Both the position numbers and the translations under genes were made by a program. Under the pieces are notes generated by a model. It was not told the DNA's origin and did not search any database. It was given only the letters and a program-made list of their open reading frames with translations. This document shows positions 52,507 through 61,165 of a stretch of DNA of 64,000 nt, one piece after another (positions within the stretch are counted from its first letter, which is position 1; every line of letters starts with the position of its first letter). This DNA is from an uncultured Thiotrichales bacterium (GTDB lineage Bacteria; Pseudomonadota; Gammaproteobacteria; Francisellales; CACEW01): contig CAIQBE010000048.1 of NCBI GenBank assembly GCA_903870015.1, positions 1-64,000 on the forward strand, read 5' to 3'.

Positions 52507-53796
52507 TTAGTAATCTTCTAAGTGATTGATTTGTATTGGTTGTTTCTGTTGATAAATAGTGGTGGTAAGCCCAGCGCGTGCGACAAAAAACGAGCCAAAG
52601 ATCAGAATCAGATCCTCTGGCCCTGCCAAAGTGTGGGCTTTGCTGCAGGCGGCTTCTAGTGATGCAGGCGTGATGATCTGTGCGTTAGAGATATTGGCTG
52701 CGGTAAAAGCATCCTGAAGTTGATTGAGCGGGGCGGCGCGCGGATGATCAATTGGCGCAATGATCCAGGTGTTAATATCTGGCGCCATGATTTTAATAAC
52801 CTCGGTAATTTTTTTGTCTTTTAACATGCTAAATACAGCAATAACTTTGCCTGGCGCAGGTTTATGTGCTTTTAAAAAAGCTGAGAGTTGATGAATGGCC
52901 TCGAGATTATGGGCAACATCAATGAGCATTGAGGGTTTGCCTGGGATGAGTTGTAGGCGTCCTTTGATATTAATATTCTGCAAGCCTCTCTGTAATTGCA
53001 CTTCAGTGAATTGAAGATCACAACTAAGCAAGGCCTGAATCGCCAAAGCAGCATTTTTACATAAAATATTGGGTCGTGGTAATTGATTATAATGGCAATT
53101 TTTATTCCAAAAGCGCCAATTTTTTTGGGTTTCTTCAAATCCCCAGTCTTTTGCAAGAGTTAGTAGCGGGGCGTCAATCGCTTTGGCGTGCTCGGTGAGC
53201 GTTGTCGGTGGCGTGGTCACGCCAATAATGCCGGGTTTGTTGGGGCGCAAAAGCTGGGCTTCATTTGCAGCAATTAATTCAAGCGTCGCGCCTAGGTATT
53301 CTTCATGATCCAGGGCTAAAGACGTAATGACGGTCACATCAGGATCAATAATGTTGGTCGCATCATTGCCCCCGCCCAGGCCCACTTCAAATAAAATAAG
53401 ATCAGGTTGGGTATTTTTAAAAATCAGCAAAGCAGCAAGCGTGGTAAATTCAAACTCGCTTAAACTAATATTGCCACGGGCGTTATCAATCATTTCAAAG
53501 GCATGGATTAGTGTGGTGTCATCAATGGGCGTGGCATTAATACGAATTTGTTCATTAAAATATTCCAAATAAGGCGAGGTAAAGCTACCTACGTGATAAT
53601 CCGCTGCAAGCAAAATCGCCTCCATGGCGCTCACAGTGCTACCTTTGCCATTCGTGCCGGTCACCATGATGATGGGCATATTGGGGTGCAATAGCTCAAG
53701 GCGCGCCGCCACCTCGTGCACGCGCTCAAGGCTATAATCAATAATGCTATGATGCAGCGTGCGAATATACTCGAGCCAGTGGGTTAAATGGCGCAT
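52507..53796 (-). CDS. folC: folylpolyglutamate synthase / dihydrofolate synthase
   Basis: FolC adds glutamate to dihydropteroate and glutamate tails to folates. The 429-residue protein has the P-loop MVTGTNGKGSTVSAMEA near residue 43, the SPYLEYFNEQIRIN segment near 73, and the central ligase domain with HNLEAIHQLSAFL near 296. The length matches E. coli FolC (422). It starts right after dsbB ends and belongs functionally with the fol genes 4-6 kb away. Confidence 0.95.
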   Translation of the reverse strand: MRHLTHWLEYIRTLHHSIIDYSLERVHEVAARLELLHPNMPIIMVTGTNGKGSTVSAMEAILLAADYHVGSFTSPYLEYFNEQIRINATPIDDTTLIHAFEMIDNARGNISLSEFEFTTLAALLIFKNTQPDLILFEVGLGGGNDATNIIDPDVTVITSLALDHEEYLGATLELIAANEAQLLRPNKPGIIGVTTPPTTLTEHAKAIDAPLLTLAKDWGFEETQKNWRFWNKNCHYNQLPRPNILCKNAALAIQALLSCDLQFTEVQLQRGLQNINIKGRLQLIPGKPSMLIDVAHNLEAIHQLSAFLKAHKPAPGKVIAVFSMLKDKKITEVIKIMAPDINTWIIAPIDHPRAAPLNQLQDAFTAANISNAQIITPASLEAACSKAHTLAGPEDLILIFGSFFVARAGLTTTIYQQKQPIQINHLEDY

Positions 53797-54375
53797 TTAG
53801 AATTTGATAACATAACTAATAGGGTTATCGGGGCATTCTTGTGTGCCACATTCCATAAAGGTGCTGATGACATTGGCCAGGGCGATCCCAAAAAACATAA
53901 AAAAGGTGAGGTGGGTCAGGGTCTTTTGCCAGCGGCTTTTGGGTTCTTCAATATGCTCTGAGCTTAACAAATGGGTGTACTGCGAGCGAAAGCTTAAGGT
54001 GACGCTAATATAAATAATCGCAAAAACACAGGCAATAAACACCCAGGTGTAAAGATGCATGCCAAAGAGCGCATCACCATAGCTGCCAGAGCCTGGCACA
54101 ATGTGTAGACAAATTTGTCGAAGCGCAATAAACGAAGTAAATACGGCAGCCAAAAGCGAGAGCATATAATGGCTAGGCCGTGGGCGATAGTGCAGATTCA
54201 GCAAAAAGCCAAAGCCAATCGCGATCAATCCTAGGCGTTGCAGCAAGCACAGTGGGCAGGGCAATTCGTGTAAATAAAATTGCAAAAAGAAAGCGATGAG
54301 CATCACAAAGCTAATCACGATAAGATCAATAGCGCTCAATAATTTTAAAATATTGCGTATAAAGGGTGATGACAT
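53797..54375 (-). CDS. dsbB: DsbB-family disulfide formation protein
   Basis: An inner-membrane protein that reoxidises DsbA through quinone. The 192-residue protein has about five hydrophobic segments; the first Cys pair CPLC is near residue 40 and the loop LRQICLHIVPGSGSYGDALF is near 84. The second Cys pair of E. coli DsbB is not in that loop; a CGTQEC motif near residue 177 follows an extra membrane segment and may take its place. This matches a DsbB subfamily that pairs with DUF5993. folC begins just after its stop. Confidence 0.85.
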   Translation of the reverse strand: MSSPFIRNILKLLSAIDLIVISFVMLIAFFLQFYLHELPCPLCLLQRLGLIAIGFGFLLNLHYRPRPSHYMLSLLAAVFTSFIALRQICLHIVPGSGSYGDALFGMHLYTWVFIACVFAIIYISVTLSFRSQYTHLLSSEHIEEPKSRWQKTLTHLTFFMFFGIALANVISTFMECGTQECPDNPISYVIKF

Positions 54376-54384
54376 GGCCGGCTC

Positions 54385-54555
54385 CTAAAGGTTAATGGCG
54401 AGCGCATCGCTCACGTGGTGCCAAAAGACCAGCATGAAGGCGAGCAGAAATAAGCCAAACAGAATCTTGCTTAAATAATAATGCCCACGCCATGCCAGGC
54501 CAATGATTAGGGTGAGAAATGCAAATAACAATAGAATAAAGGGGAATGTAGTCAT
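54385..54555 (-). CDS. DUF5993-like small membrane protein
   Basis: A 56-residue protein with two hydrophobic helices (FPFILLLFAFLTLIIGLAW near residue 4 and ILFGLFLLAFMLVFW near 32) and a conserved WHHVSDALAINL end. The sequence matches the DUF5993 class found next to this DsbB type. GGAGTGATC precedes the ATG. Its TAG stop overlaps the AGGAG ribosome site of dsbB, so the two are coupled. Confidence 0.8.
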   Translation of the reverse strand: MTTFPFILLLFAFLTLIIGLAWRGHYYLSKILFGLFLLAFMLVFWHHVSDALAINL

Positions 54556-54620
54556 GATCACTCCTATGTGTAGAGCTTAATTCTAGCGCGAATTGAGGAG
54601 AATACCAAATGGGTGTTTGG

Positions 54621-56183
54621 CTAGTTGATGCTAGGGTATTGGCCCGTAATCTCCGGGAGTGGTATGAAAGCAGTATGAGCGAATGTTGTTGCGGCTTCGG
54701 GCATTGATGCTATTGATACTGATGTAGCCGATGAATCAATGCTGGTCATTGATGATCTGTGGGGTTGTGATTCAAGGCGGTCTTTTGCTGCTCCGGTGGC
54801 TGCATCTGTTAGGGCTGCAGTAAGTCCTGCGGCAGCTTGGGCTTTTTCAGCAAGTGCTTTAATTGCTACGCCATCACCTGTGGCTAATACGCTGTTAATT
54901 AGTTTGATGGCGCTCTCGGTTGGGTCTTCTAAGAGTGGTTCAGTAAAAGTTTCTGGAACACTGGCGCTACGGCATCCTCGTAGGCAGTAGCTGATGCATT
55001 CACTTTGCGCGCAACTATCAAGAAAGCGTTGTGTGGCCGGGCCTTTGGTGAGAATAGTTGAAAGAATGGTGATCGCTATCAATGGAGCTGCTAAAGCTGC
55101 GCCTCCCAGGGCAAAGGCGGAGGCTCCCGCAAACCAGGCGCTGGGAAGGGCGTTAGTAATTCCGCAAACAAGCATTCCCCATGCATTTTTTTGAAAGTAA
55201 GCTTTTGTTTTGGTGCAGTCAAAGGCGCCGTCTGTGTAGATTTGACTAGAAAAATCATCGGTAGCACTCATGGATTGTCCAATGACAGGGATGGCGGTGA
55301 TAATGCCAAGTATCCAGCCAAGGGGAAGGGCGGCGTCAGAGGCCATTCCCACACCTTCAAGGCAGATTCTGCTCAAGTGGGCGCCACCAGAAATATAGGA
55401 GAAAGAGGTGCCGCACGCCCAGGCAACCTTTGATAGTTGGCAGCCAGTCGCGATAGCATTATGGTTGCTGATGGCCAAGAATAATTTATTAAAAGCCTCT
55501 GGTGTGCGTAAAGTGCTAGGGTACATGGCAAAAATATTGGCAAAGCCCACAATGGCGGCGATCGTATTCACTCCATCTGGGAGAAAACTGTAGTGGGATG
55601 AGTGTATCATTCCAGCCTGATCAATGCCGCCGAGAACCCCGCCCACGCCAGCGCCTATATAGCCAGATAGAGTGGCATTTCTTTCTGCGGCAAGCGCTTG
55701 AAGCTCAGCGAGATGGTTGGGTGAAAGTCTCGACGCTATATTATGTAAAAAATCCGCATCGATGGTATAGAGTTTGTAGTCATTATCTTTTGCGTCTTTG
55801 CTTAATAATTTTTCTTTTAAAATATCGCGAATATCTAAGCGTCCGCCGAGGCCCAAGGCAAGATTGCAGTATTTGAGTTGCTCGCTGGGGTCGTATTTAT
55901 TAAATTCATGGCGGCGAACCTCTTTCGCATAGCCTGGGTCAAAGCGCAATCTTGCGGCCATTAAGCCCACTAAGATTTTTTCCATGTAAAAAGGTGTCAT
56001 CGCTACGCCTGCAAGGGCGCCTGCTGGGGCTGCTGCAGCTAGAGGTGTGGCGCAAGGCGCTGTCAATAAAGCAATAGAGGCGAGTGCGCCCTTTAAGTCT
56101 GAGGCAAGCGCGAGTATAGGGGTAAGGATGCTGAGGGTCGTCGAGAAACATTGGGAGTCAGGTCTAGTGGATGCTCCAGCCAT
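54621..56183 (-). CDS. hypothetical polytopic membrane protein
   Basis: No family recognised. About 520 residues from ATG 56183 (an extension to 56243 is possible). There are several hydrophobic, Ala/Gly-rich segments (about 25-65, 185-210, 250-280, 335-395 of the 540-residue reading) separated by loops with many cysteines. Near 400-420 a Cys-rich stretch (CAQSECISYCLRGC) precedes EPLLEDPTES. The C-terminal 100 residues are Ala/Ser/Thr-rich with no folded look. Possibly a secreted or membrane effector; this is inference. Confidence 0.75.
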   Translation of the reverse strand: MAGASTRPDSQCFSTTLSILTPILALASDLKGALASIALLTAPCATPLAAAAPAGALAGVAMTPFYMEKILVGLMAARLRFDPGYAKEVRRHEFNKYDPSEQLKYCNLALGLGGRLDIRDILKEKLLSKDAKDNDYKLYTIDADFLHNIASRLSPNHLAELQALAAERNATLSGYIGAGVGGVLGGIDQAGMIHSSHYSFLPDGVNTIAAIVGFANIFAMYPSTLRTPEAFNKLFLAISNHNAIATGCQLSKVAWACGTSFSYISGGAHLSRICLEGVGMASDAALPLGWILGIITAIPVIGQSMSATDDFSSQIYTDGAFDCTKTKAYFQKNAWGMLVCGITNALPSAWFAGASAFALGGAALAAPLIAITILSTILTKGPATQRFLDSCAQSECISYCLRGCRSASVPETFTEPLLEDPTESAIKLINSVLATGDGVAIKALAEKAQAAAGLTAALTDAATGAAKDRLESQPHRSSMTSIDSSATSVSIASMPEAATTFAHTAFIPLPEITGQYPSIN

Positions 56184-56289
56184 TATATGCCCGCGATTAA
56201 TTATTTTCACGGGCATTATAGCTTTAAATAAATAATAAGTCAATATTATTAATGTGTTTTTAATTTAAAATTATATTATTAAGTGGTTT

Positions 56290-57375
56290 TTAATCCCAGT
56301 TTAATGCTCCTCCAGTCTGGTATTCTGTGACTCGGGTCTCAAAAAAGTTTTTCTCTTTTTTAAGGTCGATTACTTCCGACATCCAGGCGAAGGGGTTTTC
56401 GGCGTCTTCAAATACGGCTTTTAAGCCGATTTGCATGCAGCGGCGGTTGGCGATAAAGTGCATGTATTCTTTGAACATGCCTACATTTAGGCCTAGAACG
56501 CCTCTGGGCATGGTGTCTTCGGCATAGCGGTATTCGAGTTCAGCAGCTTCTTTAATCATGTTGCGAATTTCATCTTGAAAGCTGGGTGTCCATAAGTCAG
56601 GGTTTTCGATCTTAATTTGGTTGATCATGTCGATGCCGAAGTTCAAATGCATGGATTCATCACGGAGTATATACTGAATCTGCTCTGCGGAGCCGGTCAT
56701 GAGATTGCGCCGTCCAAAAGACAGTACTTGTACAAAGCCCACGTAAAAGAAGATGCCTTCAAAAATAACGTAAAATGCAATCAGGTCGCGCAGCAAGGTT
56801 TGGTTGGCCTCGGTCGTGCCGGTTTTGAAATGGGGGTCAGAGAGTGATTGTGTATATTTAAGTGACCAAATGGCCTTATCGTGAATGGAAGGGATTTCGC
56901 GATACATATTAAACAGTTCGCTTTCATCTAGGTTTAGGCTTTCAATAATATGGGTGTAGCTGTGGGTGTGCAGGGCTTCTTCAAAAGCCTGGCGCAATAA
57001 GTATTGGCGGCATTCGGGATTGGTAATGTGGCGATAGACGGCCAGTACCAAATTATTTGCTACTAAGGAATCCGCGGTAGAGAAAAAACCCAGGGCGCGC
57101 TTGAAAATAAGTCGTTCATCATCGCTTAAAGCATTGGGGTCTTTCCAGGTTGCAAGGTCTGTCGTCATATTAACTTCTTGTGGCATCCAGTGATTCGCGC
57201 AGGCGTCGAGATATTTTTGCCAGGCCCAATCGTATTTAAGTGGGAAGAGTTGATTTAAGTCAGCACGGCAGTTAATGATTTTTTTATCATCAACACGAAT
57301 GCGCGCCGCGCCCATTTCGATATCTTCGAGTCCGGTAATGCCGCCTTGAATTTGGGTGCTATCGGGGGTAGACAT
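56290..57375 (-). CDS. nrdB: ribonucleotide reductase class Ia, beta subunit
   Basis: NrdB carries the diiron-tyrosyl radical used by NrdA to make deoxyribonucleotides. The 361-residue protein has the iron-ligand helices [14 protein letters not shown] (Asp/Glu), [12 protein letters not shown] near residue 136 and [13 protein letters not shown] near 238. Its C-terminus QTGGALNWD fits the NrdA-binding tail. AAGGAG precedes the ATG, and the upstream region has two NrdR-type boxes. nrdA is 3.8 kb further on, the same strand, with unrelated genes between. Confidence 0.96.
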   Translation of the reverse strand: MSTPDSTQIQGGITGLEDIEMGAARIRVDDKKIINCRADLNQLFPLKYDWAWQKYLDACANHWMPQEVNMTTDLATWKDPNALSDDERLIFKRALGFFSTADSLVANNLVLAVYRHITNPECRQYLLRQAFEEALHTHSYTHIIESLNLDESELFNMYREIPSIHDKAIWSLKYTQSLSDPHFKTGTTEANQTLLRDLIAFYVIFEGIFFYVGFVQVLSFGRRNLMTGSAEQIQYILRDESMHLNFGIDMINQIKIENPDLWTPSFQDEIRNMIKEAAELEYRYAEDTMPRGVLGLNVGMFKEYMHFIANRRCMQIGLKAVFEDAENPFAWMSEVIDLKKEKNFFETRVTEYQTGGALNWD

Positions 57376-57401
57376 GGGTATCTCCTTGTTGTGGTTATTA
57401 T

Positions 57402-57446
57402 ACTGTATATAGTGATTTTAAGATTGCTAACTACTAGATGTGGTAG
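57402..57446 (-). promoter_or_regulatory. NrdR-box pair upstream of nrdB
   Basis: Two sites with centres at 57407.5 and 57438.5 are exactly 31 bp apart, the helical spacing of NrdR boxes. Read on the minus strand the first is CACTATATACAGTA, close to the consensus (acaCwAtATaTwGtgt). The second is CCACATCTAGTAG. A matching CACATGTAGTAG lies at the window end, upstream of nrdA. Confidence 0.6.
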
Positions 57447-57513
57447 TTTTCTAGAAATGATTATAAGGCTTTTTGTTTGGGTTTAGCAAGAAGCATAGTA
57501 AGATTTTTAGAAT

Positions 57514-57545
57514 AAAAAAAGGGCACCGCGATGGCGCCCTTTTAT
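57514..57545 (-). terminator. terminator downstream of skp-like gene
   Basis: The minus strand reads GGGCGCCATCGCGGTGCCC then seven T (plus-strand A 57514-57520). It works in both directions, as a T-run also follows on the plus strand. Confidence 0.85.
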
Positions 57546-57556
57546 ATCTAAGGGGG

Positions 57557-58078
57557 TTATTTAGATTTTTTCATGCTTTGAATTACTTGTTGTGTAATAT
57601 CAATCGCGTCATCATTGTAAATGCTGCTCTGGCTATTAAGAACTACATGATAATTATTGCTTTTAGCGATTTGCGTAGCAGCGGTTTTCATGCTGGTGCT
57701 AAATGCAGTCAAAACTTGCTGTTCTTGTTGTTTAGCCGCATTTTGGTAAGCGATAGCATTTTTTTGAAATGCTTGCTGTTGTTCCTGAAGTTTCTTTTGT
57801 TGTGCTGCAAGATCTGTGCTATTTAATTTAGCTTGGTTGCTTTGAAAATCAGCTGCGGCTTTGGATAATGCGGCTTGTTGATCTTGCAGATTTTTAGTTT
57901 GGGGTGCCATGTTGTCTTGAAATTTTTTGAAGGCAGCCTGGCCTTGAGGTACTTGTTGGAAGACTTGTGTAACATTCACAATCGCAATGCCATTGCTAGA
58001 GGGTGGGGCGGATGCAAACGCAGCGGTGCTAAAACAAAATACAGCGGCAAGTGCCAAATTTTTAATCATCTTTTTCAT
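57557..58078 (-). CDS. skp: Skp/OmpH-family periplasmic chaperone
   Basis: A periplasmic chaperone for outer-membrane proteins, working beside SurA. The 173-residue protein has a signal peptide ending AFASA near residue 24, the IAIVNVTQVFQQVPQG start of the family, a long coiled coil (about 60-135) rich in Gln, Lys and Ala, and the closing HVVLNSQSSIYND and DITQQVIQSM segments. Usually skp is between bamA and lpxD, but here it stands alone. AAGGAG precedes the ATG. Confidence 0.9.
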   Translation of the reverse strand: MKKMIKNLALAAVFCFSTAAFASAPPSSNGIAIVNVTQVFQQVPQGQAAFKKFQDNMAPQTKNLQDQQAALSKAAADFQSNQAKLNSTDLAAQQKKLQEQQQAFQKNAIAYQNAAKQQEQQVLTAFSTSMKTAATQIAKSNNYHVVLNSQSSIYNDDAIDITQQVIQSMKKSK

Positions 58079-58315
58079 GGGTTTCTCCTTGTTGTAACTG
58101 CGGAATTCATATTAACTCGCATCTAAAGTAAATGATTTTGATCAAAAATACAAGTGTTGTATTTGAAGGTTGTATTTGAGCTAGTAATTAAGTTGACTAA
58201 TGATTTTATTGATGATATAAATTGTTTGTACTTGGTTAATTTATCGGTTAATTATTTGATTTATAAGTTAATTTGGGCGTTAATCATTAATTATATTTAA
58301 AAAGGAGGTCATATC

Positions 58316-58615
58316 ATGTTTACAACTTCACCAACACAGCTGCCCACACAAGAGCAAGTAGCAACAGCAGCGCAAAAAGCACCAACAGTGTCACGAGAAT
58401 CAGGTTTACAAACAATTTCATCAACAACTTCACCAACACAGCTGCCCACACAAGAGCAAGTAGCAACAGCAGCGCAAAAAGCACCAACAGTGTCACGAGA
58501 ATCAGGTTTGCAAACAACTACACCAACACCGGCGCCAGCACAAGCAGCCGCGCTTACTCAAGTTTTTAGGGGCCGTCCCGCTGCTGATGACATCATGGGT
58601 TGCACTATCTCTTGA
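58316..58615 (+). CDS. small Thr/Ala/Pro-rich protein with internal duplication
   Basis: No family recognised. The 99-residue product has two almost identical 34-residue repeats (residues 3-36 and 37-70), each beginning TTSPTQLPTQEQ, then a short unique tail ending MGCTIS. The tail end CTIS has Cys four residues from the C-terminus, a CaaX-like position, though its last residues do not fit the aliphatic consensus well. A very strong Shine-Dalgarno (AAGGAGG) supports translation. It is followed by a terminator. Confidence 0.75.
   Translation: MFTTSPTQLPTQEQVATAAQKAPTVSRESGLQTISSTTSPTQLPTQEQVATAAQKAPTVSRESGLQTTTPTPAPAQAAALTQVFRGRPAADDIMGCTIS
58322..58525. repeat. 102-bp tandem duplication in small gene
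   Basis: Two head-to-tail 102-bp units starting at 58322 and 58424 are nearly identical in DNA (differences mainly at the unit ends), so the duplication is recent. Confidence 0.9.
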
Positions 58616-58661
58616 TGAAGTTTGCTATCCTCGAGATAGTAAAGCATCATTATATTTTATC

Positions 58662-58687
58662 AACTGCCTTCCTCTAGGCAGTTTTTA
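58662..58687 (+). terminator. terminator after the small repeat gene
   Basis: AACTGCCT (58662-58669) and AGGCAGTT (58676-58683) form a stem, then a T-run. Confidence 0.85.
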
Positions 58688-58797
58688 TTTGTGTCAGATT
58701 TTTTCATGCTTTAAATAACTGGTTGCGTGTGGGTATTTGCAAGCCAGGTTTTTAATGTTATGCTTAAATTATTTAACAATACAAGGTGCGATATCTC

Positions 58798-59919
58798 ATG
58801 GCTTTATCAGCAGGATCAGAAACAAAATCTTTTTTGCCGGCCATTGGCTTGATCTCGGAAAAGCAGCAAAGAGCGCTCCGTGACATGCTGGGTCTTTTAT
58901 TGCCGGAAGGTATGTCGTTACCAACGACAATGGAGTCGTTGCATAAAGTGACTCAAGATTATTTGATTCGCCCAAGAGAAATCAAGGGTGAGTTTAAACC
59001 GGGTCTGCTTAAAGATAATTGGGTCAGAGTGATCGAAGGACCTAAGGGTGAGCGCTCTGGGTGTCAGGATGCAGAAAAATTGCAGGCTCTTCGGGGTGCG
59101 ATAGAAGAATATGCTAAAATATTTGGCTTTTATGATCCCTTGGCGGTTGCAGATGGTATGACGCTGAAGGGTGTTCGTGTGCTCTCAACTGGGGCGATGT
59201 ATGCTCGTGTTTGCTTGCGTATGCGTTGTGCTCAAGCGCTTATTGATCAAGGTGTTGTTGAAAATGGGCAAATTTATTTTTCTGGTTCAGCTCGTGAGTT
59301 GTTTGATGCAGAAAAAGCAGAGCTTGCCGATGAGGGGATTGTTTTGTCAGCAGCAACAGAGGCCGAAATGGTGAAGTATGTTGCTAAAGAAAACGGATTT
59401 TTAGAAGAGAATTTTGTGAGTGCAGTGGCTAAAATTAATGCTCCTAGAGCAACGACCGAAGATGAGGGTAGAGCCTTGGCCGCGGACAATGCAGGTGCTC
59501 CGATTTTGGTTGTGTCAAATGCGCCTTTTGCACGTAGGCAAACATTAGATATTTTTAAAGCTTTACTGCAAGATACTAAAGTAGTTCCTGTTGTCATTGC
59601 TATTGGCGATGGCTGTACGCCAAAAACGCCCTTATTTACCATCATCGAAGAGCTGACTTATTGGGTTAATACTGCTAAAGCAATTATTGAGTGGACGCAG
59701 GCAAATCAACCTGAGCTACGCGAGCAAGTCTCGCTAGCGATGGCGGATATCATGAATATGGGTAAGCCTGGATACGTATTTCAAAGTGAAGCTTACCAGA
59801 AAGCATTTTCGGAGGGCATGCCGATCACCGAGCGGCCTGTCATGCCTGTTGATATTAGTATATGGCGGCATTTGGGTGGGAAGTTGGCGGAAGTGGTAGA
59901 GCCTGTGTCGGTAAGATAA
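58798..59919 (+). CDS. DUF218/YdcF-like protein
   Basis: Likely a DUF218-type protein (moderate confidence). The 373-residue product has the family-like order GQIYFSGSARELF near residue 156, EAEMVKYVAKENGFLEENF near 189 and a later ILVVSNAPFARRQTLDIF near 232, matching the sGG/EAxxM/VTSxxHxxRA layout of that fold. Segments before (about 1-150) and after it are not recognised. ATG 58798 is preferred to the upstream GTG because AAGG lies 11 bases before it. No signal peptide is seen, unlike many DUF218 proteins. Confidence 0.6.
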   Translation: MALSAGSETKSFLPAIGLISEKQQRALRDMLGLLLPEGMSLPTTMESLHKVTQDYLIRPREIKGEFKPGLLKDNWVRVIEGPKGERSGCQDAEKLQALRGAIEEYAKIFGFYDPLAVADGMTLKGVRVLSTGAMYARVCLRMRCAQALIDQGVVENGQIYFSGSARELFDAEKAELADEGIVLSAATEAEMVKYVAKENGFLEENFVSAVAKINAPRATTEDEGRALAADNAGAPILVVSNAPFARRQTLDIFKALLQDTKVVPVVIAIGDGCTPKTPLFTIIEELTYWVNTAKAIIEWTQANQPELREQVSLAMADIMNMGKPGYVFQSEAYQKAFSEGMPITERPVMPVDISIWRHLGGKLAEVVEPVSVR

Positions 59920-59922
59920 CGA

Positions 59923-60033
59923 TTACTGGTTTAATTGACTCGCAGTTTTATGCAAGTAAGCTTCGGCCGCGCGAATTAAGCCGCCGCATTCGACAATTTT
60001 GATAAAGCTTGCTAACTGTTCGATTTTACTCAC
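59923..60033 (-). pseudogene. LysR-type regulator N-terminal remnant
   Basis: A 36-codon frame from GTG 60033 reads SKIEQLASFIKIVECGGLIRAAEAYLH, which matches the N-terminal HTH of LysR regulators, and stops soon after. An AAAGG ribosome site precedes it. The rest of the gene is missing, so it is a truncated remnant. Confidence 0.55.
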
Positions 60034-60056
60034 ATTATTTACCTTTAGTAAACAAG

Positions 60057-60205
60057 TGACCGCCGCAATTGCCCTTGTCATGCTGGGTTATCTCCCCTTT
60101 GGCATGACTTGGAACTTTATCGCAGTTTTAAGTTTAGGTGCGGTTTTGTCATGGGTGTTTTTATTGTTACTGACGCCAGGCCAGAGTATCACCCCGTCTC
60201 TTTAA
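60057..60205 (+). pseudogene. membrane protein remnant
   Basis: About 49 codons with two hydrophobic helices (AAIALVMLGYLPFG and FIAVLSLGAVLSWVFLLLL). No good start or ribosome site. It faces the LysR remnant head to head, as transporter-LysR pairs often do, so it may be the end of a lost transporter. It overlaps the next minus-strand gene by four bases. Confidence 0.3.
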
Positions 60206-61116
60206 TGCGATTCAATCATAGGGTAGGAATCGTTATTTGGTGCTAGTCCGCCTGCTTTATTGAGATTCATCAGAGGCGTTTGCGGTGGGTGGCCGTGAAA
60301 TAAGCCATTCTGAAGGCCGTGAAGGCATACACGGAAGAGTGAAGCATGAAGCTGGTCTGTGAACTGATGGATACCACCACTAAGATGTGCAATGGTTTCG
60401 AGGTGCCGAAGTGCAGATTCATAAGGCGCTTTGTGAGTGGTATGTAGCTCTGTTCTTTGCTGGGTGAGGCGCTCAACCACCTTTTGTCTTTGGCGTTCTA
60501 GGCGCTCAAGCAGTTCCTCTTTGTTGATTGAGGTTGGTTTTTTATGGCTTGGCGCTAATGAGCTTGCTACGCTTTCTAGGGGTTGAGTTAATGCCGATGC
60601 ATTTTCTACAGGCAGAGCCAATGGCTCAGAAACGTCTTCGGATGCTTTGACGGTCTGTATTTCAGTCTGTATCTGAGTCAGTTCTTTTAATGTTGAGTCA
60701 ACAGCCTGAATCAATTCTCTAAAATCTCGATTGGTTAACAGGCTATCAAGGCCTTTTATTGCACCTTCAAGTTTTTGAGCGGTATCATCATCAAGACTTT
60801 CTTCATTGTCGAGCATGGATAGTAAAGTCTCTAGCTCTCGAGGGTTTTTTTCAAAATATTGAGTAATAGAAAGGTTTTCTGCTTGCGCTTGGGCGATAAT
60901 AGCTTTGAGCTTCTTTTCTTCAGCTTCGTTGTTTCTTGTGCGGATGCCTTCTAAAAACGCATCTAAAGCTTTTTCCATCGCTTTTTTTCTTTGGAGTTTT
61001 TCAAAGAGTTTTATAAGTTTGTCGAGTTCATGGGGCTGGGCAGCAAGCTCTGGAAAAATAGAGGCAAGCCATTTTTTTATTTTTTTTGAAAGTCTTGTGC
61101 CTGCTGCACCACTCAT
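60202..61116 (-). CDS. hypothetical coiled-coil protein
   Basis: No family recognised. The 304-residue protein is highly helical: Lys/Glu/Leu-rich coils at about 25-75, 85-160 and 200-235, with a Pro/Ser-rich spacer (about 165-195). The C-terminus is His/Asn-rich. No signal peptide or membrane segment. AAGGAATATC precedes the ATG. It lies just downstream of nrdA (minus strand) with 49 bp between. A host-interaction role is possible, but not shown. Confidence 0.7.
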   Translation of the reverse strand: MSGAAGTRLSKKIKKWLASIFPELAAQPHELDKLIKLFEKLQRKKAMEKALDAFLEGIRTRNNEAEEKKLKAIIAQAQAENLSITQYFEKNPRELETLLSMLDNEESLDDDTAQKLEGAIKGLDSLLTNRDFRELIQAVDSTLKELTQIQTEIQTVKASEDVSEPLALPVENASALTQPLESVASSLAPSHKKPTSINKEELLERLERQRQKVVERLTQQRTELHTTHKAPYESALRHLETIAHLSGGIHQFTDQLHASLFRVCLHGLQNGLFHGHPPQTPLMNLNKAGGLAPNNDSYPMIESH

Positions 61117-61165
61117 GATATTCCTTAAAAAGTATTAATCATCATTACTATACTGCTATAAAGCT

